DNA of 23,936 nucleotides from a virus, in IMG/VR virus record IMGVR_UViG_3300027793_000278, positions 1 through 23,936 of that record. One strand, given 5' to 3'. This document shows positions 15,841 through 23,363 of the stretch, one piece after another. Made by a program: the position numbers and the translations under genes. The notes below the pieces were generated by a model. That model had not been told where the DNA came from, ran no database searches, and saw only the letters and a list, made by a program, of their open reading frames with translations. Within the stretch, counting starts at the first letter, position 1, and the number at the start of each line of letters is the position of its first letter.

Positions 15841-16782
15841 TCAAGCGCCCGAGTTGCGAGCCGCGTGCTTCGACAGCATCACGGCGACGTGCTTCTTCGC
15901 GGCCTCGCCACGCAGGCCAGCGGCCTTAGCGTCAGCCTCGAAGATCTTGGCGATCGGGTCCTGCGACGCCGACAGCGAGAGGGTGTTCGTCGGCGCACGC
16001 GGGCCGGTGACGAGCGAGCCCGTGGGCGGCTGCGCGGTCGCGGGGAGCGCCGAGTAAATGTCGAGCGCAATCTGCTCCGACTGCTGCGACGCGGTCACGA
16101 ACGCGGCGCGCTGCGCCTCGGTGACGCGGCCCTCGCTAAGCAGGCGCGAGAACGCAGCGTCGATGCGCGCGGTGCGCTCGAGGGCGACGCGCTGCTCGCG
16201 CTCCTTCGACAGCTCGGCGACCTGCGCCTGAAGGGTCTTCACGGTGCTCGCGAGTTCGACCGCACGCGCCTTGTGCGCGCTGAGCTCGACGCTCGTGCGC
16301 GAAAGCTGAGCGTTGGCGTCGGCGGTCATGCCGCTGACGGGGCCAGCGACGAGAAGCGCCGCGATCTGGTCAAGCTTCTCGGTGACGCTCGCGAGCACGC
16401 CCGCCTCGTCCATGCCGGTCGCCTCGACGAGCTTCGCGAGCACCATCGTCGCAGCGGCCTCGCTGGCCTCCTCGACAAGCTCCTCCGTCTCGGGCATCCC
16501 CTCCGCGACGGCCTCTTCGACCATTGCGACGTCGTCCTGTAGCGCAATGCCGGACAGCTGCCGGATGCTGCGCGCGATGCGCGCAAGCTCGGCCATCTTC
16601 TTCGGCTTGCACGCGGCGTCCACGACCTCTTCGGTGATAGCCGCGACGGGCATGGCTTCCTCGGCCATCGCGCCCGCAAGCGCCACGAGTGCGTCAAAGG
16701 CCTTCTTCATTTTTTCCGGCGACGCGTCTTTGGCGAGGCCGAGTGCAGTCGCGATCGACATGAGAACCTTGTTCGGATCCAT
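15841..16782 (-). CDS. Nested in-frame scaffold protein (Mu Z-like), 313 aa
   Basis: ATG 16782 (MDPNKVLMSIATALGLAKDA) is in frame with the protease at its residue 196. A strong AAGGAG lies 7 nt upstream, which would be hard to explain inside a coding region unless it is used. The product consists of the helical Ala/Glu-rich region alone, with a coiled-coil part and a C-terminal tail (DPIAKIFEADAKAAGLRGE) that could contact the shell. In Mu, Z is made from an in-frame internal start in gene I and acts as the scaffold for procapsid assembly. The same arrangement is expected here. Separate translation is inferred from the ribosome site, not shown. Confidence 0.7.
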   Translation of the reverse strand: MDPNKVLMSIATALGLAKDASPEKMKKAFDALVALAGAMAEEAMPVAAITEEVVDAACKPKKMAELARIARSIRQLSGIALQDDVAMVEEAVAEGMPETEELVEEASEAAATMVLAKLVEATGMDEAGVLASVTEKLDQIAALLVAGPVSGMTADANAQLSRTSVELSAHKARAVELASTVKTLQAQVAELSKEREQRVALERTARIDAAFSRLLSEGRVTEAQRAAFVTASQQSEQIALDIYSALPATAQPPTGSLVTGPRAPTNTLSLSASQDPIAKIFEADAKAAGLRGEAAKKHVAVMLSKHAARNSGA

Positions 16783-17367
16783 TGCGAGACTCCTTGTTGA
16801 CCTCCGCGACGGAGTCCCGACGCGGGAGAGTGTGATCGGGGTCATCCCCGGCAGAAACGGTGACGGCGTGAGGCCGAGTTCGTACAGCTCCGCGAGGCCA
16901 GCGACCTCGCCAGTCGCGCGGTCAATCGGCGCGAAGTCGACGACGACGCTACAGAAGCGCTGCGCGCCCGCGGCGATCCTCTTCGCGGCATCAGCGGTCC
17001 ACTCGACGTAGCCCCACAGTTCCGCGCCGTCCTTGCCATCGCGCACCTCGAGCGCCTGAATCCAGCCCGCGGCATCGATGGGCACGCCCATGTCGTGGCG
17101 CGGGTGACCCCAGAGCACCGGCACCGGCTGCTCGCTTGCGTCGTAAAGCCGCTTGATATCCGCGAAGACCTCGCGCGTGAATTGGAACGGCCCCGCGGGG
17201 TGCCCGTTCCACTCCGACTCATAGGCCATCTCGACCCACGAGCACTGCGCGTCACCGAGCAGCGGCGACTTCATCGCGGGCGCAGCGGCGACGTCAGCGA
17301 ACGCGCCGAGCGTGGCGCGCAATGCGAGTTTGCGTGAGCCATCGAAGGCTGTTGCGGTCGATGCCAT
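15841..17367 (-). CDS. Mu I-like capsid maturation protease with fused scaffold, 508 aa
   Basis: I chose ATG 17367 because GAGG lies 5 nt upstream and overlaps the preceding gene's end. An extension to 17496 would overlap gpF. Residues about 30-185 form the protease domain: YESEWNGHPAGPFQFTREVF (49-68), PVLWGHPRHDMG (83-94, with His88) and RFCSVVVDFAPIDR (137-150, with Ser140). These are candidate catalytic His and Ser positions by comparison with Mu I-type proteases (Mu-like prophage I protein family). Residues about 196-508 are Ala/Glu/Lys-rich, largely helical (coiled coil about 370-430), and act as the scaffold part. An internal ATG at 16782 with its own ribosome site splits the two. The position between gpF and decoration/capsid genes matches Mu-like heads. 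Confidence 0.85.
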   Translation of the reverse strand: MASTATAFDGSRKLALRATLGAFADVAAAPAMKSPLLGDAQCSWVEMAYESEWNGHPAGPFQFTREVFADIKRLYDASEQPVPVLWGHPRHDMGVPIDAAGWIQALEVRDGKDGAELWGYVEWTADAAKRIAAGAQRFCSVVVDFAPIDRATGEVAGLAELYELGLTPSPFLPGMTPITLSRVGTPSRRSTRSLAMDPNKVLMSIATALGLAKDASPEKMKKAFDALVALAGAMAEEAMPVAAITEEVVDAACKPKKMAELARIARSIRQLSGIALQDDVAMVEEAVAEGMPETEELVEEASEAAATMVLAKLVEATGMDEAGVLASVTEKLDQIAALLVAGPVSGMTADANAQLSRTSVELSAHKARAVELASTVKTLQAQVAELSKEREQRVALERTARIDAAFSRLLSEGRVTEAQRAAFVTASQQSEQIALDIYSALPATAQPPTGSLVTGPRAPTNTLSLSASQDPIAKIFEADAKAAGLRGEAAKKHVAVMLSKHAARNSGA

Positions 17368-17369
17368 GA

Positions 17370-18176
17370 TTACCTCACAAACGACGACGCGCCGAAGCCG
17401 GGCGTCATTGCGAATCCCGCTGGGATGCTGGTGATGACCTGCAAGCCCTCGTCGCGGAGTTCCTCTTCCGACAGCGTCGTGATGACGCAGCGGCACTGGA
17501 AGCCTCCGGGCGGCGAGATATTGGCGAAGCTGCTGTCGTCAGCGCGCCACACTTTGCGATTCATGGGCGCGTGCTCAGCGCGAACGCGATTGTCCTGCGC
17601 TGTCAGCCACTGCCGATAAGGCCTCGCGTCGAGTACGTCGGGATCGTTCATCTGCGTCCAGCGTCCCGCGCCGTAGGCCGTGGCGACATTGGTGCGGTAG
17701 ACGTTCTCAAGGTAGCTGGCGTCCTGCGGTGCGATGCCGAGCGTAATGGTCTGGTCTTCCATCGCGCGTCTGAAATCGCGCAACGTGTTGCCCTCTTCGA
17801 GCGTGCGTTGCAGCTCCTCGACGGCGCGGCGCGAGATAACGTCAAGCTGCTCGTCGGTGGCAAGCGCAGCGCGGCGACGGTACGCGCGCAGCACGAACTC
17901 CAGGATATCGGGGTCACCGCCACGCTCGCGCCAGAAGGCCACCGCTTCCGCGAATGGCATCTTGAGAAATGCGGGCCGCAAGTCGACGGCGAGTTGCCGC
18001 TGCGCGCCCTGCGGCTCGAGCTCCACGAGGCGCACGAACATCTGGCCCGCCAAGTCGCTCTTGACGCTGGCCTCGTAGATCAGCCGCTCCAGTTCAGGCG
18101 TGCCCTTGAACGCCTCGACGGCCTTCGCGACAGCATCCGCGCCACCAGCCGACGCGATGGCGATGGCCTCGCGCAC
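17370..18176 (-). CDS. Head morphogenesis protein, Mu gpF / SPP1 gp7-like
   Basis: The minimal standalone frame is given, from GTG 18176 (268 aa). That start has no ribosome site, and nor does the ATG at 17960 (MPFAEAVAF), where typical gpF proteins begin. The frame is open and protein-like up to 18383, before any start codon, so it is probably a -1 extension of the portal (see 18332-18359). Family features are MPFAEAVAFWRERGG (73-87), a helix with TLEEGNTLRDFRRAM (125-139), YRTNVATAYGAGRW (160-173), and PPGGFQCRCVITTL (222-235) with the Cys-x-Cys pair of this family. The first 72 residues look like the C-terminal domain of DUF935 portals. These proteins sit in few copies at the portal inside the head, and SPP1 gp7 binds the portal. 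Confidence 0.8.
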   Translation of the reverse strand: MREAIAIASAGGADAVAKAVEAFKGTPELERLIYEASVKSDLAGQMFVRLVELEPQGAQRQLAVDLRPAFLKMPFAEAVAFWRERGGDPDILEFVLRAYRRRAALATDEQLDVISRRAVEELQRTLEEGNTLRDFRRAMEDQTITLGIAPQDASYLENVYRTNVATAYGAGRWTQMNDPDVLDARPYRQWLTAQDNRVRAEHAPMNRKVWRADDSSFANISPPGGFQCRCVITTLSEEELRDEGLQVITSIPAGFAMTPGFGASSFVR

Positions 18177-18238
18177 CGGCGTAAACGCGACGACGCCTTC
18201 TAGGGTCGTCTCCGCGGCTACGACGTACGGTCGCCCGA

Positions 18239-19756
18239 TTACTGCCTGTACGCGCGCCTTGTCCGCGGGGTCGCTGAGAGCGAGGACGTCTGCGAAGTCA
18301 CCGACGTCATCGACAGCGCTGGCATCCCATGCGCCGAGCCCGGCGACGTCGAGAAAGGGCGCTCCGCGGACGCACCTCCGAGCGTGTCAGCAGGCGTCAC
18401 AGCCTCAATCGATGGCAAGCCCGTCTCGACTGGCGGCGCGCCCTCAAAGGGCAGCGGCGAGCCGGGAGGCGCGGGCAACAGCTGGATCTTTGCGATGTTC
18501 TCGCCGCCGTCCTCGACGCTCCACGCAGGCAGGCCCAGCGAAGCGCGAATCTCGTTGACCTTGACGCTGCCGGTGTCGATCGCGTCGCGCGTGATCGGCA
18601 GGCTGTCATCAAACAGCGTCTCGATGACGGGCAGCGGGATATCGGCGCGGCGCAAATTGTAGTATGCGAGCCACCTGACCACGTCGCGCGTGATGCTGCC
18701 CCACATCAGCGTCGAGTCTAGCTTGCTGTTCTCGAGGCGCACGCCGTCGCGCGTCTCCGTGCTCGAGCGCGAGCCGTTTGCGCCGCTGAGGTAGAGGTCG
18801 GGACTGACGCCGAGCGCGAGGAAAAGCTCCTCATTCAGCGACGCGCGAAGCTCTTTCCAGACGCCCGTCGAGCCTGCGCCCGCGGGGTCGATGATCTTGA
18901 TATCCGACGTGCCTGACGTGACGCCCACTGAGTCGGCCGTGAGCTGCTGAAGGTCATCAAGAATGCGCTGCCGCTGCGCGCTATCCGACGACGCGGCCAT
19001 CTGCGCGAGCACGAGCGGGTTGCCGAAACGCTCAGCGCCGATGAGCCAGAATGTCCACACGTTGCGCTTGAAGAGCCAATAAAAGACCGCGGCAAGGAAG
19101 TCGCCTTGATCCATCGGCCGTCCGGGGTCCGTCCACGGCACGTGCACAAGAAACTTCGCGGGGTAATTGACCGTGTTGTACCACTGGTAATCGAAGTCCC
19201 TGACCTCGAGCGACCAGTCCTGCGCATACCGCAGATTGCGCGTCTGCACCGGCACCGGCTGCGGCATCCACGCGCCGCCACGACGCGACCACACCAGTTC
19301 GTGACAGCTGATGCCCATGCCGATGGCGTCGAGCACCCTCATCAAGAACGTCTCGCGCGCCTCGAGGCTGGTCAGCCACTCCTTGGTCAACTGCACCAAC
19401 TCTTCGGCCGCGCCACGCATCTCAGGCGCGACGTCGTCGGCCATGCGCACGGCGAACCCACGGCCAGCCACCGACGAGCGGCGCGTGCTGTACGCGCGGC
19501 GCACGACGGGGTCACGGCGCATTTGAGTCGCCATGTCGGCCCAGTATTCGTAATTGCCGAAGTCAAGCTCACGCAGCGCCGTCGAGATACGCCCCGGCGA
19601 CACCGGCTGTAGCGCGCGCCCGCTGATGGCCGACAGCGACTGCGGCCTGATGACGCGGCCCATCTCTGGGATACGCGTGACCGGCCCCATCGGCTCGACG
19701 GGCGCAGCTGCAGCGACGGTGGCCGCGGGCTGCGTGCGTGGCTTGCGAGACGGCAT
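18239..19756 (-). CDS. Portal protein, DUF935 (Mu gp29-like), 505 aa in zero frame
   Basis: ATG 19756 lies 2 nt after the terminase stop codon with GGGG about 8 nt upstream. Family features are RISTALRELDFGNYEYWADMA followed by RRDPVVRRAYSTRRSSVAG (near 57-97), CHELVW (about 151), a hydrophobic FYWLFKRNVWTFWLIGAERFG portion, and a VKVNEIRASLGLPAW segment (near 400) typical of the end of the DUF935 core. Twelve copies would form the channel through which DNA is packaged. After codon 468 the zero frame gives 37 residues of Ser/Thr-rich, arginine-ended sequence unlike DUF935 C-termini. The expected C-terminal domain lies in the -1 frame. A slippery site at 18359-18353 would join portal residues 1-468 to 327 further residues, giving a 795-residue fusion with gpF. 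Confidence 0.85.
   Translation of the reverse strand: MPSRKPRTQPAATVAAAAPVEPMGPVTRIPEMGRVIRPQSLSAISGRALQPVSPGRISTALRELDFGNYEYWADMATQMRRDPVVRRAYSTRRSSVAGRGFAVRMADDVAPEMRGAAEELVQLTKEWLTSLEARETFLMRVLDAIGMGISCHELVWSRRGGAWMPQPVPVQTRNLRYAQDWSLEVRDFDYQWYNTVNYPAKFLVHVPWTDPGRPMDQGDFLAAVFYWLFKRNVWTFWLIGAERFGNPLVLAQMAASSDSAQRQRILDDLQQLTADSVGVTSGTSDIKIIDPAGAGSTGVWKELRASLNEELFLALGVSPDLYLSGANGSRSSTETRDGVRLENSKLDSTLMWGSITRDVVRWLAYYNLRRADIPLPVIETLFDDSLPITRDAIDTGSVKVNEIRASLGLPAWSVEDGGENIAKIQLLPAPPGSPLPFEGAPPVETGLPSIEAVTPADTLGGASAERPFSTSPGSAHGMPALSMTSVTSQTSSLSATPRTRRAYRQ
18332..18359 (-). promoter_or_regulatory. Candidate programmed -1 frameshift signal joining portal and gpF
   Basis: The minus strand has C CCT TTC at 18359-18353, with CCT and TTC as portal codons 467-468. 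Slipping back one base gives CCC and TTT, so both tRNAs re-pair at the first two positions. A 7-nt spacer follows, then CGCCG-GGCT-CGGCG (18345-18332), a perfect 5-bp GC hairpin. The -1 frame has a stop codon just upstream (TGA, about 25 nt before) and then stays open through gpF to 17370. The switch must therefore fall between that stop codon and the portal stop codon at 18239. A missing C in the assembly would create the same picture. Confidence 0.6.
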
Positions 19757-19758
19757 TG

Positions 19759-21246
19759 CTAACCCCAGTAGTTCTTGCGCCCGACGCGGGGCGCGTAGTC
19801 TGTCGTCAGGTCAGCAGACACGCGCCTGCCAGTGCTCGCGACGCCGCTGCCGACGTGCATTTCCGCGAGCAGGTCGAAGGCCGCTGCAAGCGCGTCGATC
19901 TGATCGTCGTGCGCGTCGCCCTGTCCTGTGAAGCGCGCGACCTCGTCGCAGAGGTCAGGCAGCCACGCGGCGCCCTCGCGCACGAGCACGCGGCCCGCGT
20001 TCCACGCTGCTGCCAGCGGTGTGGCGCGCGCGTACTTGTCTCCGATGGCTGTCTTGACCTCGACTTGCAAGCCCACGCCTCGAGGCGGTGGAAGCGCGAG
20101 GAAATCCAGCGCGCCACGGTCTGCGCCGCCCGCATAGATGCGCGATGCGGTGTGCGGCCAGCGCGCTCTGAGCATCGCGAGCTGCTGCGCAAAGTCGCTC
20201 GCACGCATCTGCGCGCGCAGCACGTCGAGAACGTAGTATCGGGCGTCGGCGCCGCTGCCTGCCTTGCCCATCACGACCGCGACGCTCCAGTCCGCGGAGG
20301 TCTTCGCGCTGTACGCGAGGTCGAGGCCGATGCCGCGCGTGAGCTCGCCCGGTGGCGTCGTGTACGTCGTCGGCGTCGCGCTGAACACGGCACCGCCGCG
20401 TGCTCGAGGCTGGCCCATGTAGAGCGCTGCCCATTCATACGGGCCGACCTCGCGCTCACGCTGGCGAAGAAACTCACGCGGCCTCTGCGACGGCCACAGC
20501 GACTCGTCCTCGGCGGTGATCGCCGGAAGGTTGACGACTTCCCAGCCGTCGGCCTCCAAGCGCCCGATGAGGTCGTCAGGATGCCAGCGGGTATGGACGA
20601 CTAGACAGCTGCCCGTCGGAGCGATGCGCGTCAGTGCCGTTGACCGCAACCAGTCGCTGATCTTCTCGCGCTCGCGTCGACTCTCGGCTTCCTCGCGATT
20701 CTTATGCGGATCGTCAATCACCACAATCTGCGCCGCGTAGCCGGTCAGCGGCCCGCCGATGCCCGTCGCGAGCAGCCCACCGCCCTCGACAAGCCGCCAG
20801 CGTCCAGCCGCGCTCGTGTCGTCGCGCAATGACAAGCCAGCCTCGCGTGCGAGGTCGCGGATTTCCTTGCTGCGGTCGTGCGCGAAATCTGCGGAATACG
20901 ACGCGTAGACGATCGGCCACGTGGGATGCCGCGAGAGCATCTGCACGATTCCATGCTGTATCAGCGTCGTCTTCCCGAACTGCGCCGGGACGCTCACGCA
21001 CGCGCGCACCGTCTCGCCACGCATCGCGCGCTCGAAGAGAGCAGCCACCGGCGCAAGGTGACGCGGCGGCTCCCATCGCGGCGAGAGCGCGTGCACGTAA
21101 TCCACGAGGCTCAGTCGTCGTCGCGGGTCTTCACGCGATGGCGACTTCTCGGCGCGCAGCCGCTCAAGCTCCTGCGCCGCTGCCGCTCGCAGCCGCGTTG
21201 ACATCTGCGCCTGCCGCCGACCGCGGATGAGTTCGCGCACCGTCAT
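19759..21246 (-). CDS. terL: Terminase large subunit, 495 aa
   Basis: ATG 21246 overlaps the small-subunit stop codon as TGATG. The N-terminal ATPase has a variant Walker A VPAQFGKTT (86-94), a YASYSADFAHDRSKEIRDL motif (114-132), Walker B IVVIDDPHK (174-182) and a coupling motif SCLVVHTRWHPDDL (213-226). The C-terminal nuclease of RNase H type shows LDLAYSAKTSADWS (308-321, acidic Asp309) and GDAHDDQIDALAAA (443-456). The protein packages DNA through the portal, cuts concatemers and docks on the procapsid. The length fits (about 450-550). Gene order small subunit, large subunit, portal is standard. This is the most secure enzyme call in the window. Confidence 0.95.
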   Translation of the reverse strand: MTVRELIRGRRQAQMSTRLRAAAAQELERLRAEKSPSREDPRRRLSLVDYVHALSPRWEPPRHLAPVAALFERAMRGETVRACVSVPAQFGKTTLIQHGIVQMLSRHPTWPIVYASYSADFAHDRSKEIRDLAREAGLSLRDDTSAAGRWRLVEGGGLLATGIGGPLTGYAAQIVVIDDPHKNREEAESRREREKISDWLRSTALTRIAPTGSCLVVHTRWHPDDLIGRLEADGWEVVNLPAITAEDESLWPSQRPREFLRQREREVGPYEWAALYMGQPRARGGAVFSATPTTYTTPPGELTRGIGLDLAYSAKTSADWSVAVVMGKAGSGADARYYVLDVLRAQMRASDFAQQLAMLRARWPHTASRIYAGGADRGALDFLALPPPRGVGLQVEVKTAIGDKYARATPLAAAWNAGRVLVREGAAWLPDLCDEVARFTGQGDAHDDQIDALAAAFDLLAEMHVGSGVASTGRRVSADLTTDYAPRVGRKNYWG

Positions 21247-21776
21247 CAGTGCGCCTCGACGTCGGCCTCGTCGTCGTCGGCCTTGTCATCGCCAGCGAGC
21301 CGCGCGAGCAGCACCGCGTACCACTCCGACGGCAGGCACTCGCGAGCAGCGGTGAGCACGTCGTTCGCCGCGGCCTCTTGCGCGCGGATGACCAGCTGCT
21401 GCGAGGGCGCGTATGTCTCGGGCATCGTGCGCTCGAGCAACCATGCGCGGGCCTTCCAGTCGGCCTCTTCGCCAGCCTGCGTGGGCTTGGCCTGCAAGCG
21501 AATCTGGTCGAGCATCGACTGCTCAAATGCCGAGCGCGCGCGTGCGACAGCGCCGAAAAATTCCGCGTATGGCTCGCGTCCTGCGTCAGCCTGCGAGCGC
21601 CACTTCTCAATGCATCGCGGCGACACGCCCTCCGCTTCGAGCGCTGCCGGTAGCCGCAGCCCATTCTCGACTCGCGCGCATACCCGCTGCGTGAACGCTG
21701 GCGTGATATGCGATGGCCTACCGAGCGGCGTGCTCAGCTGCTTAGGCTCATCGCCCTTCCGCTGCCGCTTGCTCAT
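21246..21776 (-). CDS. Terminase small subunit-like protein, 176 aa
   Basis: I chose ATG 21776 (MSKRQRKGDEP). A longer open extension to 21923 overlaps the upstream gene and has no better ribosome site, and the chosen site (GGTGGTGG, very close) is also weak, so the start is less sure. An N-terminal basic stretch is followed by a helix-turn-helix region (about 24-65: RPSHITPAFTQRVCARVENG, then AALEAEGVSPRCIEKWRSQ). A central part with DWKARAWLLERTMPETYAP follows, a pattern common in phage small terminases. The C-terminus is acidic (GDDKADDDEADVEAH). The small subunit recognises phage DNA and regulates the large subunit. Direct overlap with terL supports the role. Confidence 0.75.
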   Translation of the reverse strand: MSKRQRKGDEPKQLSTPLGRPSHITPAFTQRVCARVENGLRLPAALEAEGVSPRCIEKWRSQADAGREPYAEFFGAVARARSAFEQSMLDQIRLQAKPTQAGEEADWKARAWLLERTMPETYAPSQQLVIRAQEAAANDVLTAARECLPSEWYAVLLARLAGDDKADDDEADVEAH

Positions 21777-21830
21777 GCCACCACCATCGCAGGAATCCCG
21801 CGCATCGTAAGCGACGCACGCCGGATAACC

Positions 21831-21840
21831 CTTGCGCAAG
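21831..21840. promoter_or_regulatory. Perfect 10-bp palindrome upstream of terminase genes
   Basis: CTTGCGCAAG is a perfect palindrome in the 100-bp gap (21777-21876) between the helix-turn-helix gene and the terminase small subunit. Such sites can bind dimeric regulators or terminase. I see no clear promoter or cos-type structure around it, so the role is speculative. Confidence 0.3.
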
Positions 21841-21876
21841 CCGATTGATTTGCAGCGTATGGCGGCGATTGACGCA

Positions 21877-22908
21877 TTACTCGCCCCTCTTGCGCGGCTT
21901 CGGTGGACGCCTGCCCGACGCAAGGTGCTCGGCCATCCACGCCTGCAATTCCGACTTCACTGCGACGACGCCCGCGAACGTCTTGTAGACCGGGAGCGAT
22001 TTCTCGTCGCTCAGATACCGCACCGTGCGCTCGCTGCACCCGCACGTCGTCGCGATTTCCTTCCAGCCTTGCAGATCCCACGGTGTTGCTCGCGTCGCAG
22101 CCATAGCCGTCAACCTCCTGTCGAGCGGGACCAGCCCGCGCGCGCTCATCGCCCGATATAGCTCAAGCAGCCCCTCGCGTCGCATCGTGATCACGTGCCC
22201 CACTGGCACCTCGACGCCGAACGCCTGCGACGCGTACGCCGCAATCTCCGACGCAAGCGGCTCCGTGTACGGGTCAACGTCCTCGTCGCCCTTACGCGGC
22301 CTGCCACGCACGGCGATGCGCGTCTTAGGCCGTTGCTGCCGAACGCCCTCGCCGTGACGCGGCTGCGGATGCTGCATCGGTAGCCGCGAGCCCATCACGC
22401 CGAGCACCGACCACACGACGACCGCCCGCGCCTGCGCTGCCGTCAGCCGCTCCTCGACGGGATACGTCGTCAGCGTCCAGCCGTCCGCGAGGCACAGCGC
22501 CCACAGCCGCGAGACGGGCGCGATTCGCTCGACGGCCCGCTGCGCTGCGTCGCCCTGCGATGCCCCGCTGCCGCCCCACGTCTGCGCCTCAAACCGCGCA
22601 GGGTCGCTGGTCGACCGCAAGGGCGCACCGTCGATGCTGGCGGCGTCTAGGGCCCGTAGCGCGCCAAGGACGCCATTGAACGGCGGGCGGCTGCTCTCGC
22701 CGCGGTTCTCGCGCGCGATGATGGCGAGCGCGACGCGTGTGGCCTCGTGCTTGCGGCGTGCCCGCTCGCGCATCATCGCCGGGGTCAGCGTCTCGACGGG
22801 CGCGGCGTCGCGGTACGGCTGCGCATCGAGCGCGTCCACCAGCGCGACCTCCGAGACGTGGTCCTCGAGCAGCTGCCGCACGTCGACGCTGAGCGCGCTG
22901 CGCTTCAC
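21877..22908 (-). CDS. DNA-binding protein with AT-hook-like motif and C-terminal helix-turn-helix, 343 aa
   Basis: The start is GTG 22908, which overlaps the RusA stop codon as GTGA with GAGG 4 nt upstream. The first half is helix-rich (about 1-175) without a recognised domain. RGRPRKG at 201-207 matches the AT-hook core. The C-terminal domain (about 278-327, LQGWKEIATTCGCSERTVRYL, then LPVYKTFAGVVAVKSELQAWM) is a MerR/excisionase-like winged helix-turn-helix of the 'WKEIA...RTV...LPV...KSEL' type. A basic tail follows (PPKPRKRG). The gene sits between a Holliday-junction resolvase and the terminase genes, so it could regulate the late operon or take part in DNA packaging or replication. The precise function is not recognised. 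Confidence 0.7.
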   Translation of the reverse strand: MKRSALSVDVRQLLEDHVSEVALVDALDAQPYRDAAPVETLTPAMMRERARRKHEATRVALAIIARENRGESSRPPFNGVLGALRALDAASIDGAPLRSTSDPARFEAQTWGGSGASQGDAAQRAVERIAPVSRLWALCLADGWTLTTYPVEERLTAAQARAVVVWSVLGVMGSRLPMQHPQPRHGEGVRQQRPKTRIAVRGRPRKGDEDVDPYTEPLASEIAAYASQAFGVEVPVGHVITMRREGLLELYRAMSARGLVPLDRRLTAMAATRATPWDLQGWKEIATTCGCSERTVRYLSDEKSLPVYKTFAGVVAVKSELQAWMAEHLASGRRPPKPRKRGE

Positions 22909-23363
22909 GACGCCTCGCCGGTAGCTGCGGACTTTTGCGCGCGAGGTCTGGACGTTACGCGCGCAGGTCTGGACCTTTGCGGCTTCGCGACGACGATGCG
23001 CTCGAGCTCCACGACGCGCACCTCGACGCGGGGCCGCTCGCGGTCGACGTGCGTCGCGACGAGCAGCGTCGTGATCTGCGAGTCATCGAGGTACAGCACG
23101 CCGTTGAGCGCGTCGAGCAGCGTCTTCGCGATGTTGTCGAGGTCGCGTCGCCGCTCGTCGGGAAGGTACGCTTCGACGTCGACACGGTAGCGCGACGCCT
23201 TCGACGGCAACCACGGCCCGCGTGGTCGCGCGGCGAGCGCGTGATAGCGCACTGTCGCTTGATACGCGCGCTGCTTCGCTGGCGTGAAGCGCCTCGCGCC
23301 CACCGACGCTGCGCGCTGCCACGGCACGACCGGCCCCGGCACGGTGAACGACACGTCCATCAT
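22905..23363 (-). CDS. rusA: RusA-family Holliday junction resolvase, 152 aa
   Basis: The start ATG 23363 overlaps the upstream stop codon as ATGA. A second ATG follows directly. The N-terminus SFTVPGPVVPWQRA matches the RusA family opening. The catalytic region RRRDLDNIAKTLLDALNG (71-88) and YLDDSQI (91-97) supply the acidic metal ligands (Asp74, Asp76, and Asp93 or Asp94) and the conserved Lys80. The last 25 residues are a basic low-complexity tail (SRPARVTSRPRAQKSA) beyond the usual core of about 120. In phages the enzyme resolves branched DNA before packaging, which fits its place upstream of the terminase genes. Confidence 0.92.
   Translation of the reverse strand: MMDVSFTVPGPVVPWQRAASVGARRFTPAKQRAYQATVRYHALAARPRGPWLPSKASRYRVDVEAYLPDERRRDLDNIAKTLLDALNGVLYLDDSQITTLLVATHVDRERPRVEVRVVELERIVVAKPQRSRPARVTSRPRAQKSAATGEAS

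Noticed and set aside
21777-21923. N-terminal extension of the terminase small subunit
   Set aside because: It overlaps the upstream gene, has no ribosome site, and the extra residues look noncoding. The start at 21776 fits better, though its own ribosome site is weak.
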